DNA of 64,000 bases. Source: Agelaius tricolor. Its lineage: Eukaryota; Chordata; Aves; Passeriformes; Icteridae. How positions within the stretch are numbered: position 1 is the first letter of the stretch; every line of letters starts with the position of its first letter. This document shows, piece by piece, positions 13,091-24,672 of the stretch. The stretch lies in assembly GCA_023055355.1 (NCBI GenBank), contig JALJCS010000002.1, positions 85,027,001-85,091,000 on the forward strand, read 5' to 3'. The position numbers and the translations under genes were made by a program. The notes under the pieces are model-generated. The model made no database searches. It was not told the DNA's origin and worked only from the letters and a program-made list of their open reading frames with translations.

Positions 13091-14209
13091 CAAGTTGTTA
13101 GTTGTAGGGAAAGTATATGGTGAGAAACAGGAAAAAGTCTTTATATTTGGTGGTCATTAGATTCCTACTCCAGCTTTTTTCTTATGCCATTGTTAAAGTG
13201 AAGAGAATATGCTGGATGGGTCTTTGATGTGAAGTACCGTATCTGAAAGAAGCAGAAAATAAACTGCATAGAAAACTCAGTTTCCACAAACACTAATGCA
13301 CCCTGAAATTTATGTTAAATGGCTATGGAGCTTTAGATAAATTACATTTATTCTCTGTTTCAAACCTATTTTGGAATATTATTCTATCTAAAAACAACCT
13401 TCCACCTCCATAATTTAAATATTTGGAAAGTTTTCAGGATATCTAATAATTTATCTCTCTGTTCTTACTTATATATTTGATGATTTAAAAAATAAGTAAA
13501 TGAGCAGCTCCTGCTCTGGGCATTGTTACATAATTGAAAAATTCTTAATCTGAAAGCTCATTTCAAATCCATATAATGTAAAACCACATAAACCATTTAA
13601 TAATTAGGTAGTAGCAGATAAAATCCAACTTGAAGTTTGCAGAGCTACACCCGCTTGGACCAAAAAAGGGAGGAATCTTCGGCTAGATCCTTGTCTTGCA
13701 GCCAGTTTTCTCCCTTAATGCCCAAAAAACCCCCTTAATAACTTGTTCTAAATAACAAATCTTGTAGTACTGATGGGAGGAGGTGAACTACAGCTCTGGG
13801 TGAGTACCTGCTAGGACTCCTTCTTGTAAACTTGATGAAATTTCAGCTGAAGTACCTGCTCTGGTCTCAACCACACCAAATGGGATAAAATGTTTTCCTG
13901 TATGGTTAAGTAAAATACAATGTAGGTTTTTAAACTATTTTGATGGATCATAATCTGAAAATTTTAAGATCAGTGCTTGAGATTCCTGGATTGGTGAATA
14001 TAAAAATGCCTTTTATATCCCCATCAGCAGTGTCATAAAATAAATATGTGATCCAACTGGGATATATACATTTGGTCACAATGTATATATCTAACTATAT
14101 ATAACTAAGTTGTGATTGTGGGCTGCTTAGTACCGGAGATACTGGATAAGAGACAACAAAGCATGTCTTGTTTCTTAAAAAAGAAAACATTAGGTTCATA
14201 GCACTGTCA

Positions 14210-16520
14210 GAAAAAACCCCACAATTTTATGTGTGTTTTCATTACTTGAGGAAAGCTTGGCTCCACCATTTTTGTAACTCTTCTTCAAACAGTTTTTTTG
14301 CCTCTCTTAGCCTCATGTTTATGGGTATAAAAAACCCACCTTCTTCAGCTTCTGTCAGTCATGAGCCCATGGCCCATTCCCAGATTTGGGTTTCTCCAAA
14401 TGCCTCTTGAACTGGGAAGTCTGATATGGGGAGCAGTATTTCAGCTATTGCCTAATCAGTGTTTCATAGAGGGGAAGAATAACTTCTGCTGGCCATGCTG
14501 CTCCACATGCAGCCAAATCCAATTTGCTAATTAGCAGTGAAAACGTTTCCTGAAATGTCACTTGGCATCTACCATAGCAGAGCTGCTACAGAGTCAGTCA
14601 GTCCCTAACATCTACTGATGCCTGGGGTTAATCCTGCCCCTAGAAAAGCTGTAGAACCCTCCTTCTTGAGCTTGGCATTACCAGTTCTGATTTTCCTCAA
14701 GGCCCTTCTTGATTAAAGCTCTACTGCTTGATATGTCAAATGCTGCCGGGTTAGTTATGCCTAGAAGATTGCTGAGAGTGCATTTGGTTTCATCGTCCAG
14801 GCCTTTGGTGAGGATATTGAACATATTCAGCTCTTCTGTTCAGCACTGCAATACACTGGTACAGGCTACCAGTTAGATGTCAAACTGGTGTTTGCTGTGA
14901 GCATTACCCTCTGAGCTGGTTGGCCTAGTAATTTTCAGTATACCCAACAGACCATTTGATTATATCCACCACTCTCCCCACATCTGCATTTTTGGTCAGT
15001 TCATCACAGGAAGGAATCATCACTTTCATCAAGCATTAACTGCCCTTTGTAAGTCTGTGCTGATTGTGGGTGATTACCTTTTTGTTCTCTGAATGTTTGG
15101 AGGTAGATTCCAGAAGGATGTGGTATGTAATCCTTCCAGGGGCTGGGGGTAGGCTAAGTGGCCTGTAGTTGCCTTTCTTATGTCTTTGCTAAAGCCAGGC
15201 ACAGTGCTAGCCTTTCTCCAGTTTTCAGGGGTCTGCCTCACTGATCATGTTTTTTTAGAGGTGAGAGGCAGGTCCAGTGACACATCAGCTGACTCTTTCA
15301 GCACTTTCAGATTGTGTGTCTGTCCTCATAGATTTGAATACATCAGCTGTTCTAACTCATTCCTAACTTGTCCCTAAAATGTTTCTTCTCGAACCATCCT
15401 GATACATCTGGAAATCTAGGAGTAATCTTTGCCTGTGAAGATGGAGGCAAAAATGTATTCAATACCTCAGCCTTTTTCATCTGCAGAACCACTGGGTTAT
15501 GTCTTTCATTCAGCAACATCCTCACATTGCCTCTGAATTTACACAACTCTGTCTTGCTACTGTTTACATCCATTACTTGTTTTCATTCTGAATGTCCTTT
15601 CATTTTCTCAGTGTTGTTCCTAAGTGCCAAAGTAGTGGTTTTGTACTCTTTTTTTATTTGCTCTATGCTGTCCTTTTGCCTTGCAGTTCATAAAGAAACT
15701 CTTTGCTTAGTCAGTGAGTCTTCTACTGAAATGCCAATCTTGTAAAATAGGATTATTATTAGTTCCTCAGTTGGCAGTAAGTTTTCTGCAAAAATGTATC
15801 AGCTAAGATAATGTCACTTTCTGCTTCAACATCCCAGGAGCCCTGTCCTGTATAATCCAAAGGCCATTGGCCTAAAATCCTCAGTCCTATTTCTTCTCCT
15901 TATCTTCCCAGTCTTCTGGATCCTGAATACAATCAGCTTGTGGTCACTGCTCCCAAGCTATCTGTGACCACATTTGCCACTTTTCTTTCATGTTTGTGTA
16001 CAGAGGTCACATAGGATATTACCTTTCTTTGTCCTCTCTAGCATTTGCATAAAAAAGTTATCTAGACCCATCCGGTCTAGAAATACTCTGGATTGTTTAC
16101 ACAATGCCATGTGGCTCTAATGAGGACCAAGTCTGGTAATTGGGTTGCTTTTGGTCATTGTTTGTATACAGCATTATCCAGTTCATTGTCCCCTTGAACA
16201 TGGCTTTGCTTTTGACCAGGAGTTTCCTGTCAGATAAGTCTCTGGTTTCACACTGGACCTCAGCATAGACAAGGAGATGCTTTGTAAGAAAGTGCAACTG
16301 CCATTCTTCTCCATTTTCTCCATGAGTAGCCTCCGTGACTCTCTTCCAGTCATGGATTCTATCCCATTTAATCTTTATGATTCTGATGACATCAGGGCAC
16401 TCTGACTGTGCATAGACTTCCAGTTCTTGTTTGTAGGCCAAGCTCTGTGTGTGAGTACCCAGACACCCGAGGTTAGCCTGTGCATGCCCTCCCTCCAATA
16501 TGTTACTCTCCCAAGTGTCC
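14210..16520 (-). mobile_element. Ancient, long CR1 LINE relic (minus strand)
   Basis: Read on the minus strand, the segment follows CR1 ORF2 order. Near 16500-16100 it matches the apurinic-type endonuclease region in an open 133-codon frame; the family's ITETWWD-like motif is decayed to IRIIKIKWD, followed by HDW. Near 15200-15000 lies the RT fingers region (GNYRPLSLPPAPGRI-like) and the KKVI..QH segment. Near 14950-14750 is the palm region, with an NILTKGLDDETKCTLSNLLG-like stretch where the catalytic Asp-Asp motif (FADD in intact copies) is lost. Below 14750 is the 3' untranslated part. Many frameshifts and stops make it inactive. It is older than the neighbouring copy at 16993-18440. Both ends are approximate; 16520-16992 is unassigned and may be its 5' part. 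Confidence 0.75.
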
Positions 16521-16992
16521 TTTTCTTACAAAGACTTCAGCCTTCGTTTTCTTTACCTCTGGGCAAATGCCCTGTTGTTCAATGAATTTAGTTTAAAGTC
16601 ATCCTCACTAGAACTGCAATCTCATCACAGAACTATTTTTGTCAGGTGGCTTTAATATCTTCTTAACGGTCCATTTGCATTGAATGGGATATTGTAGGCA
16701 AGCAGCAGACTCATGGATAGTAGGGATGGATTCTTTTGCTTCACACGAGAAGCATCATAAGCCACTAACACCAGTGCTTTCTTTGGTACTGATACTAGTC
16801 CAAAGACTTGAGATACCCCCTCAGAATTTTACCCCCAAATACTCCAGCTGCTTCTGAAAATGTTAGCTAGGCACAGCTGGAAAAGGAAGCAGAGCTGTAT
16901 TCCTGTTACCTGAAGTTGTGGGATTCCAGCTTCCAAACAATGCAAGTTTTTATCTGCTTCTTGCTCCTTCAGTCATACCTTTCTGCCTGGAA

Positions 16993-18440
16993 CCATAGAA
17001 TAGAGTCATAGAATCATTAAGGTTGGAAAATACCTTTAAGAGCTTGGAGTCCAGTCATAAACCTCACACTGCTTACTCCACCCCTAACTCATATGTACCA
17101 CATCTACATGTCTTCTAAATACCTCCAGGAACAGTGACTCAACCACTTCCCTGGGCAGCCTGTTCCAGTGCTTGATAACGTTTTTGATGAAGAAATTTTG
17201 CCTAATATCCAATCTAAACCTTCCCTGGAGCAACTTCAGGCTGTTTTGTCTTCTCCTGTCCCTTGTTACTTGGGAGAAGTGACCAACCCCCATCTGGCTA
17301 CAGCCTTGTTTCAGGGAGTTGCAGAGAGCAATAAGGTCCCCTCTGAGCCTCCTTTTCTCCAAGCTAAACACCCCCAGCCCACCAGCAGCTTTGTTGCCTT
17401 TCTTTGGACATGCACCAGCACTTCAGTGTCGACATTCATTTGCAAACTGACTGAGGGTACCCTTGATCCCCTACTCGTATAAATACGAGATATTAAGATA
17501 TTTAGATAACGATATTAAATGGGTCTGGCCTCAATACCAAGCCCTGGAGAACACCACTTGTGAGCAGCTGCCAACTGGATTTAACTCCATTCACCACAAA
17601 CCCATGTTGTCTGGGCCTGATCCCTTGGTTGTCCTGTATGTGCCATGTGTTGGCACTCAAGGTGCTCTGCTCTGTAACCTTCTGTGGCACTGAAGTTTGG
17701 CTGACAAGCCTGTAGCTCCTCAGATCCTCTTTCTTGCTCTTCTTGTAGATGGGTGTTACATTGATTCCCTTCCAGTCAACTGAGACCTCCCCATTGAGCC
17801 AGGACTGCTGATAACTGATGGAGAGTAGCTTGGTCAGCTCTAGCTCTTCCAGCAGCTCCCCCAGTACTCTTGGGTGGATCCCATCTGGCCTCATGGACTT
17901 GTGTGTGTCCAAATGCTGTAGCAGGTCACTGACCAATTGCCCTTGCATTATGGGGGCTTCATTGTGCTCGTTGAGCTTCATTGAGCTCTTCCAGCTAAGG
18001 GGGCTGCGTCCCCTGAGAAAAAACAGTCTGATTATTGAAGACTGAAGCAAAGATGTTATTAAATATCTCTGCCTTTTCTTTATCCTTTGTCACCATGTCA
18101 TGGTGATAGCCTCCAGCTGTCACATTACCCACAAGTCCTCTCTCTTCACAACAGCAGGTCCAGCAGGTGCCTTCCCTTGTTGGCTGCCTCCCAGTTTTGT
18201 CAGGAGGTCCTCTTCCATACGCTCTGAGAACCTCCTGGACTGTTCCTTCTCTTTTGTGTAGTATTTTTAGCAGACATCTGTAATTCTTACTCCAGTGGAA
18301 CTTAAGTTTATACCTTGGAGACATGTTTTTAAAGATCCTACTGCTCTCCTGAGCAGCACCCCTGAAGTGAAGCCCACTGACTCCTCTTGGCTGCTCCTCA
18401 CTGAGCAGAGCAGTGATTTGACCTAAGCATGGCTCCATGG
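16993..18440 (-). mobile_element. CR1 LINE with internal deletions (minus strand)
   Basis: The minus-strand 3' end carries the CR1 terminal octamer-like repeats (ATTCTATGACTCTATTCTAT) at 16993-17020. The C-terminus of ORF2 is at 17084-17371 ([12 protein letters not shown]). A frame at 17502-18050 carries the RT segment from HLDTHKSMRPDGIHPRVLGE through NVTPIYKK to IRPRQHGFV, and the frame further upstream has the KDKEKAEIFNNIFASVF linker. The frame jumps from QHGF straight to VVNGVKSSW, so about 75 residues including the first catalytic Asp region are missing. A second deletion removes the FADD region. It is a dead copy. The 5' boundary is uncertain. Confidence 0.9.
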
Positions 18441-20500
18441 CTGCCTATTCTGGGAGGAGCACTGGACAGCTGAGCAGTCAAAGCTCTGGATGGCAGAATG
18501 CACCCTCACCACTTCCTAGGAGTTGTCAAAGTACCAGGAAGACTGCAGCGGTCACCACTGGTGACGTGTGTTGTGTTCACCACTGTTTGGGAGCAGCTTC
18601 TCTTAGTGACATCTCTGGCATTTCTTTTCCACTCCCTGCAATCCATCTGGCATATTAAGTGCATTGCTTTTGGTTTTGTGCCCTGATGGCAGTGCTCCTC
18701 GTTGGTAGTGTTCCCTAAGGAACACCGTCTCCTCTAGATGAATAGGAAGCTGATGGAGGTTGACTCTGTCCCTGGTGAGACTCCCTCCTGGCAGGGAGCT
18801 CCCTGCTGGTTACTGAGTTCCTGCCCAGTTTGTTTGCTTTGGGATCACATCACACATTGCTTCTCTTACTCTGCTGTTCAAAACATGGGTTGGAAGATGG
18901 ATGTGAGTTAGCTGTGCTGGTTCAGGTCAAGAGCTAGAACTCCTAGTTTCAGGGTAGGCAAAATAGGGCAGTTTATCTAGGATTTAGTTTTATGTGCTTT
19001 TCACAACAACCATTCAGTAAAGTAAATATATGTTGTTATTTTGTTCTGTAAAGTATTTTTAGTAAATCCTCAGTGCCTCTTTTATTGAATGACTAATACA
19101 TTTTGGTACATCTGAATTACATCTATACTGAGTCATTTAATTTTGTAATGGCATATTTAAATGTTTAAGTCTCTACAAAAATTAAATATTGTAAAAGACT
19201 AACATTTTGTTCTAGGAGTTTGTGCCTGTATCACCATAAGCCTCTGCTAAGGGGAAGAATTCCTTTGACCTGAAAACTAACAGGATGCTGTATTGCAGAA
19301 ACATTTTGGGAAAGCATACATGAGCCAGTATGTCTTTGCACAGCCAAAATTTTATTGTGTTTTTTTTTTTTTTTTAAATCAGTTCTTCGTCTGCTTCCTG
19401 TGTAATGTTGCATTTAACATTTCACAATAGGTTTTGCAGTCTTAGTTTTTCCTAACTCAGTGTTCACCCAACATTTCTAAAATTTTCCCTCATCTCGGAC
19501 TATATTTACTTCACATTTTGAAACTCAGGCTTTGTTTATGGGGGAGGTTTTGCCAGTAACAGAATTGAAATAGTTATATCAGTGTTCTCTGCAGTCTTGC
19601 TTTTCTCGTAAGTGTGTTCTTTGGTTTTGGTTTTTTTTTTTTTTTTTGGTAGGATTATCCTTTATTTTGTTTTTTAAAAATTCTCATAGAGGACATGTAA
19701 GCTGAAATAAAAAGAATCTGCAAGTTTTATACTGGGATAACTGTAAAATAAATGTACACATGCATTGCTTGTGTAGACCAGTTGAACAGCCTTCCTTGAA
19801 TTACTTTGTCATGTGCACTACTTCTTGAAGTACTTTTTCCCTAGTCTGATGTCTTTCTCTAATCAGCTTATAATGCCCTTATATTCCTTGAACAAATGCC
19901 TGTTTTGCCAGGCTCTCCTTATTTTGAAACACCTTGCAAGCTTTCACTTGTGCATCATTATGCTGGATTTGTAATCTGTGTTTCTCCTGATGTGTGCTTG
20001 ATACCATGTCTTTGCTTTTGTGCCAGCTCCATCATTTACTCTGTGAGCTCTTTAGGGCAGAGAGCTGCTCATCACCTCATGTGCTTGCTGCAGTGCATAC
20101 CATATTTTTAGACTCCAAGGAGTGATCATCAATCATTGTGAAATATCAGTATCCTTTTATTCAGCTATCTATGAATACTGCTTGAGGCTTCTCGTTGCCT
20201 TCTTCAGACAAGGAATCAAAGTTAAGAATGACAGAAAATTTTGGTTTTGTACTTGCACAACGGGGTTGTATGGTGAGAAAGGGTTTGAAAAAGAACACCT
20301 GCCACCACCACCAAACAAAAAACCCACCTAGTTTTCACCACTGAGAAAGAGAGCTGGGACTGTATAGGAGAAGAATGGGAGATATTTGTAGTGGTAATTC
20401 TGACACGAAAATAACTTTCTGCTCTGTAAATATTTGTATGTAAAATACAGAGAGCAGGATTTTCAAAAGTGCTTACATGATGTAAGAAACAAAATGAGAA
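18441..20500. other. NSMCE2: Intronic DNA, nothing assigned
   Basis: No exon and no recognisable element. Poly-T runs occur at about 19358-19375 and 19630-19647. The 18441-18900 part is somewhat GC-richer and could be undetected 5' CR1 sequence or another old repeat. Confidence 0.4.
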
Positions 20501-20504
20501 ACTG

Positions 20505-20760
20505 AATCCACAGCTGAATGGTTAGGCAATAATCTGGGATGTGGGAGAGTCAGGTTCAAATACTTGCTGCAATTATCTTTTAATTAGTTATACAAAGTGG
20601 AACAACTTCAAACAGGAGAGATCGAGATGTCTTACCCCTGAATACCCAATAGCCTATGGGCTAGGACAGCTAATATGGGATGAGCAGAGATTTGAAAACG
20701 GGTCACTCACCTTACGGATGACTGTTTTAACCACTGAGATATTAAATCTGATAGTATGTG
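20505..20760. repeat. Palindromic tRNA-like ancient repeat
   Basis: The left arm (about 20511-20562) reads like a tRNA-derived SINE head, with ATGGTTAGGC as an A-box-like part and GGTTCAAATA at 20553 as a B-box-like part. The right arm (about 20688-20745: GATTTGAAAACGGGT through TTTAACCACTGAG) is an imperfect reverse complement of it. The two arms enclose roughly 125 bp. I recall similar head-to-head tRNA-like relics in reptile and turtle genomes but cannot name the family. Confidence 0.5.
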
Positions 20761-21904
20761 GATTTCTCTCATCATTGTTTATGAGGAAGGATTTGTCTGG
20801 CTTAAGCAACTGACTAAAAGAAAGGATTTGTGGAGGAGGCACCCATTGCCATTAGAGGAGTAGAACTCCCTGTCTCTTAGACAGTCTGCTTTGATAGCTG
20901 GCTTTTGTGATTCCTGTTTTTTTGAAACTGACTTTCTCCATCTGTTTTATACAAGGTCTGAATGTCTAATTTAGGGAGGGGATTTCTTTGCATAGCCAGA
21001 TCTCTAAAGCTTTAGACTACAGTTTGCATCTTTGCTACAACATAGTCTTTCTGTGCATTTAGTTAGCCATCTGTGACAAAGTAGGGAGTTACAATAGTGC
21101 AACAGACCAAACAGAAGGATGCAAAGAGTTTAAGCAAGGCTGACATATTAAATAGCAGACATAAGGACATTGCATATTGTTAAAATGTATTTACTGCTAA
21201 AGGAGGAAACCATGCTAATATACTAATTACATCATCTTGAGACTGATAATTATCTCTGCAGGATTTCATGAGTCCGCATCCACTTGATTTGTCCTAATTC
21301 AGAGCCTTGTCATCCTCATCTGCAATCTCTCACCCAGATGGAGCATGGAAATTGACACAAGCGTTCCTAGTATGCAAATAGAGATCTGCAGTTCCACTTC
21401 AAAGTGGCTGCTTCTGAAGTGGGAGTTTTAATTATTCCATTTTGAGTTAGTGACTCTGCAAAAGAGTGGTTTTTTTTTTCTTCTGTCAGTGAGTTGGGTG
21501 TTCTTTTTTTTTTCCCCAGATTTGTTACCCAGGTTTGCAGTAGGCATGTCTTACTCTGTCATACAAACAATGAAATGGTTGACCAGTTAATGATGCATGT
21601 GTTTACTGATTGCAATCCATAACTTCCTCGGGGAGTTGTTTGTCCTGTTCTTCTTGGGTTCTTTTGCATGTAGTATTTTATATAACAAGATGAGATTCCT
21701 CATTGCTCGTCACAGGAATTATGTCATGAACTTGACGAACAAGGTCACATATCAACTGCCCTGTATTTTTCAGAGGTGAGCTGTGTCTCCTGTCAAAACT
21801 GAAATCCCTTGAACAATAGAATGGGCTGCTGAGGTTGGAGAAGAAGAGAAATTATTGAAGCAATAAATGTTATAATCTCTCTATATGGCATGGCAGAAGA
21901 CAAA

Positions 21905-22458
21905 AACTAAGGGGAATGGGATTGTCCCTCTGCACTGGTGAGGCAACATCTCAAGTACTGTTTCCAGTTCTAAGTCTTGCAATTCAGGAAGGACATTGAG
22001 GTGCTGGAGCAAGTCCAGAGAAGGACAGGGGAGCTGGTGAAGGGTCTAGAGAGTAAGTCATATGAGGAATGGCTGAAGGAGGTGGGAGTCTTTAGCCTGG
22101 AGAAAAGGAGGCTGAGAGGAGACCTTACCACTCTCTACAACTCTCTGAAAGGAGGCTGTAGCCAGGTGGTGGTTGGGCTCTTCTCATAGGCAACCAAAGA
22201 CATGGTTGCCCGTGTCCACGAGGACATGGCCTCAAACTGTGCCAGGGGAGGTTCATGTTGAATATTAGGAAGAATTTCTTCATTGGATGGGTGGTTAAGC
22301 CGTGGAACAGGCTGCCCAGGGAGGTGGTGGATTCACCATCCCTGGAAGTGTTCAAGAAACAACTGGATGTGGCACTTAGTGCCATGATCTAGTTTGACAT
22401 GGTGATTGTCAGGAGTTGATCTTGGAGATCTTTTTCAACCTTAATGATTCTATGATGG
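21905..22458 (+). mobile_element. CR1 LINE 3' end, 5'-truncated (plus strand)
   Basis: The + strand encodes the CR1 ORF2 C-terminal series: [20 protein letters not shown], then [12 protein letters not shown], then (in another frame) a [13 protein letters not shown] segment. It ends in CCTTAATGATTCTATGATG, the standard CR1 3' tail. A stop after the SQVVVGLFS segment and frame changes disable it. Confidence 0.92.
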
Positions 22459-22459
22459 G

Positions 22460-24110
22460 AATTGATAATAGTTATACTACAGGCACTGACCAAAATATAA
22501 AGTGATTGGCTGAGATAGAGGTGAAATTTCATCTGATTGGAAATAACTACTAGGTAGAATCAGATTAAGTATTTTAGTGTGACATGTGCTCATAAGGAAG
22601 ATTCCTGTTGAACTGTGAGATGCAATTACAAGGTTAATTACTTACACTGAGTTATACTGTTCCACTTTGGATGGTGTATTTTCACTTTATAATGAGGTGA
22701 ACTTAAAGAGGTCACTGACAGTGAGGAAACTGTGCAGCAGAAGCACTCAGAACAAAATAATCCTAGGTACCAGTGGGTGCACTTGGGAGGGAAAGCACTG
22801 CAAGATGCCGTGAGGAGGTCAGTGTAAACTGCTGTTCTTGCGAGACTGCTGACCCCTGTGTGCAGGGGAGGCAACCTGCATCCGTGTCTGCTCCCTAAAT
22901 CCTTTGCCAGTGACTCAGCAGGTGTCCAGTGAGAATGTATTATATAAAAGGAAGAATGGAGGCATCCCATAATTAGGGCTAGTAATAAGACAGGAATCAG
23001 TTTAGCATGTGATAGACAGTGAGTCAGAGAAACGAAGGAAAAGCAAGTTTGATAGGGTTATAAGGAAAGTGCAGTACTAAAAACTGTGATGAATGGTGAT
23101 GAGATGAGCGTCAAAAGAATCTAAAAAGGGAAAGCAAAGTTATATGAGAAAGAGGAAGAACGAGTTCAAAACCCAAATATAAGAAGGCTGTAAATGCAGG
23201 AAGATGTAGGGAGAAGTTCAAATGGCAGGAGAGGTGTTACTAAGAGAATTGGCTAGCATAGGGCTTGTGCTAGCAGCCTGAGAGAACTTAGAGGACAAAT
23301 GTGATAGCCTTGTAGAAACTGAGAAATAAGACAAAAAAAATCTATATATTGAATTTAAAAATAACAGAAAGAAAATACCTGCAGGCACAGACTGATAAGT
23401 TTAGAAAAAAATTACTTTTTTATGCTTTTAAATCTTATGGTAAATGACAGTTTCTAATCAGGCAGCATAAAATTTCTGTGAGCATCAGACAGCATAAGGA
23501 GAATGTTTTTGATAGTCAAAAAAGTAGTGATTTTTTTTTCCAGTATTATGTCCAAACTTGTAGTGGTGTGGCTTCCTGTGTCAGTAAGTTCTTGGAGAGA
23601 CAAATAAGATTTCTACTCTTAACACCTTTTCTTGTCAGCCAGATCAATATTAAGAAAAGTGTATTTAAATTTAAGGCTAAGCTTTTTAATTTATTTTGCT
23701 TTTGCAAACAGCACTTTAACAGTGTATCTGAAGAGTACTCCACTTAGGAATTGTTCTGGTTCATGCTCCTGCTTTTCCTATTGCCCTGCAGACTCTCAGG
23801 CAGAACTGTTTCCTTCAGCCTTAGAACTGCAGATGAGGACTCTTTTTTTCCTGTTTCTTCTCACCCTGCTGTCACATTTTGAAGACATGAGTAAATTGCT
23901 ACTGCAATCACACAGTCTCATTTACAGAAATTCTTGTTTTAAATATGAACTATTTAGAAATTAATTGGATTTTAATTACTTCCAACAACAAAATCAAGGG
24001 CTTCTGTGTAATGGGGGAGCCTATACATGCTAGAAAGCAGGAATATGATTTAATTTCTAGTTGTAACTTTAAACCTGGATTGATAATTTGCATGTAGCTT
24101 TTTAAAAAGG
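22460..24110. other. NSMCE2: Intronic DNA, nothing assigned
   Basis: No exon or clear element was recognised. The 23000-23350 part is purine-rich (GA-rich), without a regular repeat unit. Confidence 0.4.
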
Positions 24111-24113
24111 CAT

Positions 24114-24353
24114 TGTGTATGAATTGCAAGAGAGTTGCAAGACAAATATCCCTGAATTTTTAAAAACTCTTCTTGTGTGCTTCCTATTCTAGAGTCAGCT
24201 ACCAGAATTCATCCAGTCCACTTTACAGTTAGGTATTGCTATTGCTACTGTAGTGCTTAATTGCAGTTTTTTACACAGCTCACAGTTTTTCAGGTTCCCT
24301 TTATTGCAGAGAATATGAAGCAAGGTGGCTTTGAACCAAGATGCAGATACTAA
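24114..24353. repeat. Dispersed 240-bp duplication, copy 1
   Basis: From TGTGTATGAATTGCAAGAG to GATGCAGATACTAA. It matches copy 2 (26681-26920) with the same length and about 16 substitutions by eye (about 93% identity, no net indels). Homology stops abruptly at both ends. Inside is an acceptor-like CTTCCTATTCTAG followed by a 40-nt open segment and a GTATTG donor-like site. Confidence 0.9.
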
Positions 24354-24639
24354 CGTAATGACCTATAACAAAAAAAAGTGTTCAGGTTTTGTCAAAGTTC
24401 TGAGGACCCAGTTTGGAGGCTCAGTACAAAAGGGATGTGCTGGAATCAGGAAGTTGGGCTGAGTCATGCAGGACACACAGCTGGCACAGAAACAATCAGT
24501 TGTGAAAGCATTTGTTGGCGTCATAATAAAGGAAAATGATCTAAACCAGGATTTTGAAAAGGTTTTAAGGATATATTCCCAAATATATGTTAGGAGCTTT
24601 CCTCCAGAAGGAGGACCAGGAGAGAGAGAGTGTAAATGC

Positions 24640-24672
24640 TCTATGTATATATGAGCATGTATATATAAATGT
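24640..24672. repeat. TA/TG-rich short microsatellite
   Basis: Alternating TATGTATATATG and GTATATATAAAT runs; short and interrupted. Confidence 0.6.

Noticed and set aside
17084..18438. Minus-strand open frames with reverse-transcriptase-like sequence
   Set aside because: They are pieces of a dead CR1 LINE, not host genes, and are listed as a mobile element.
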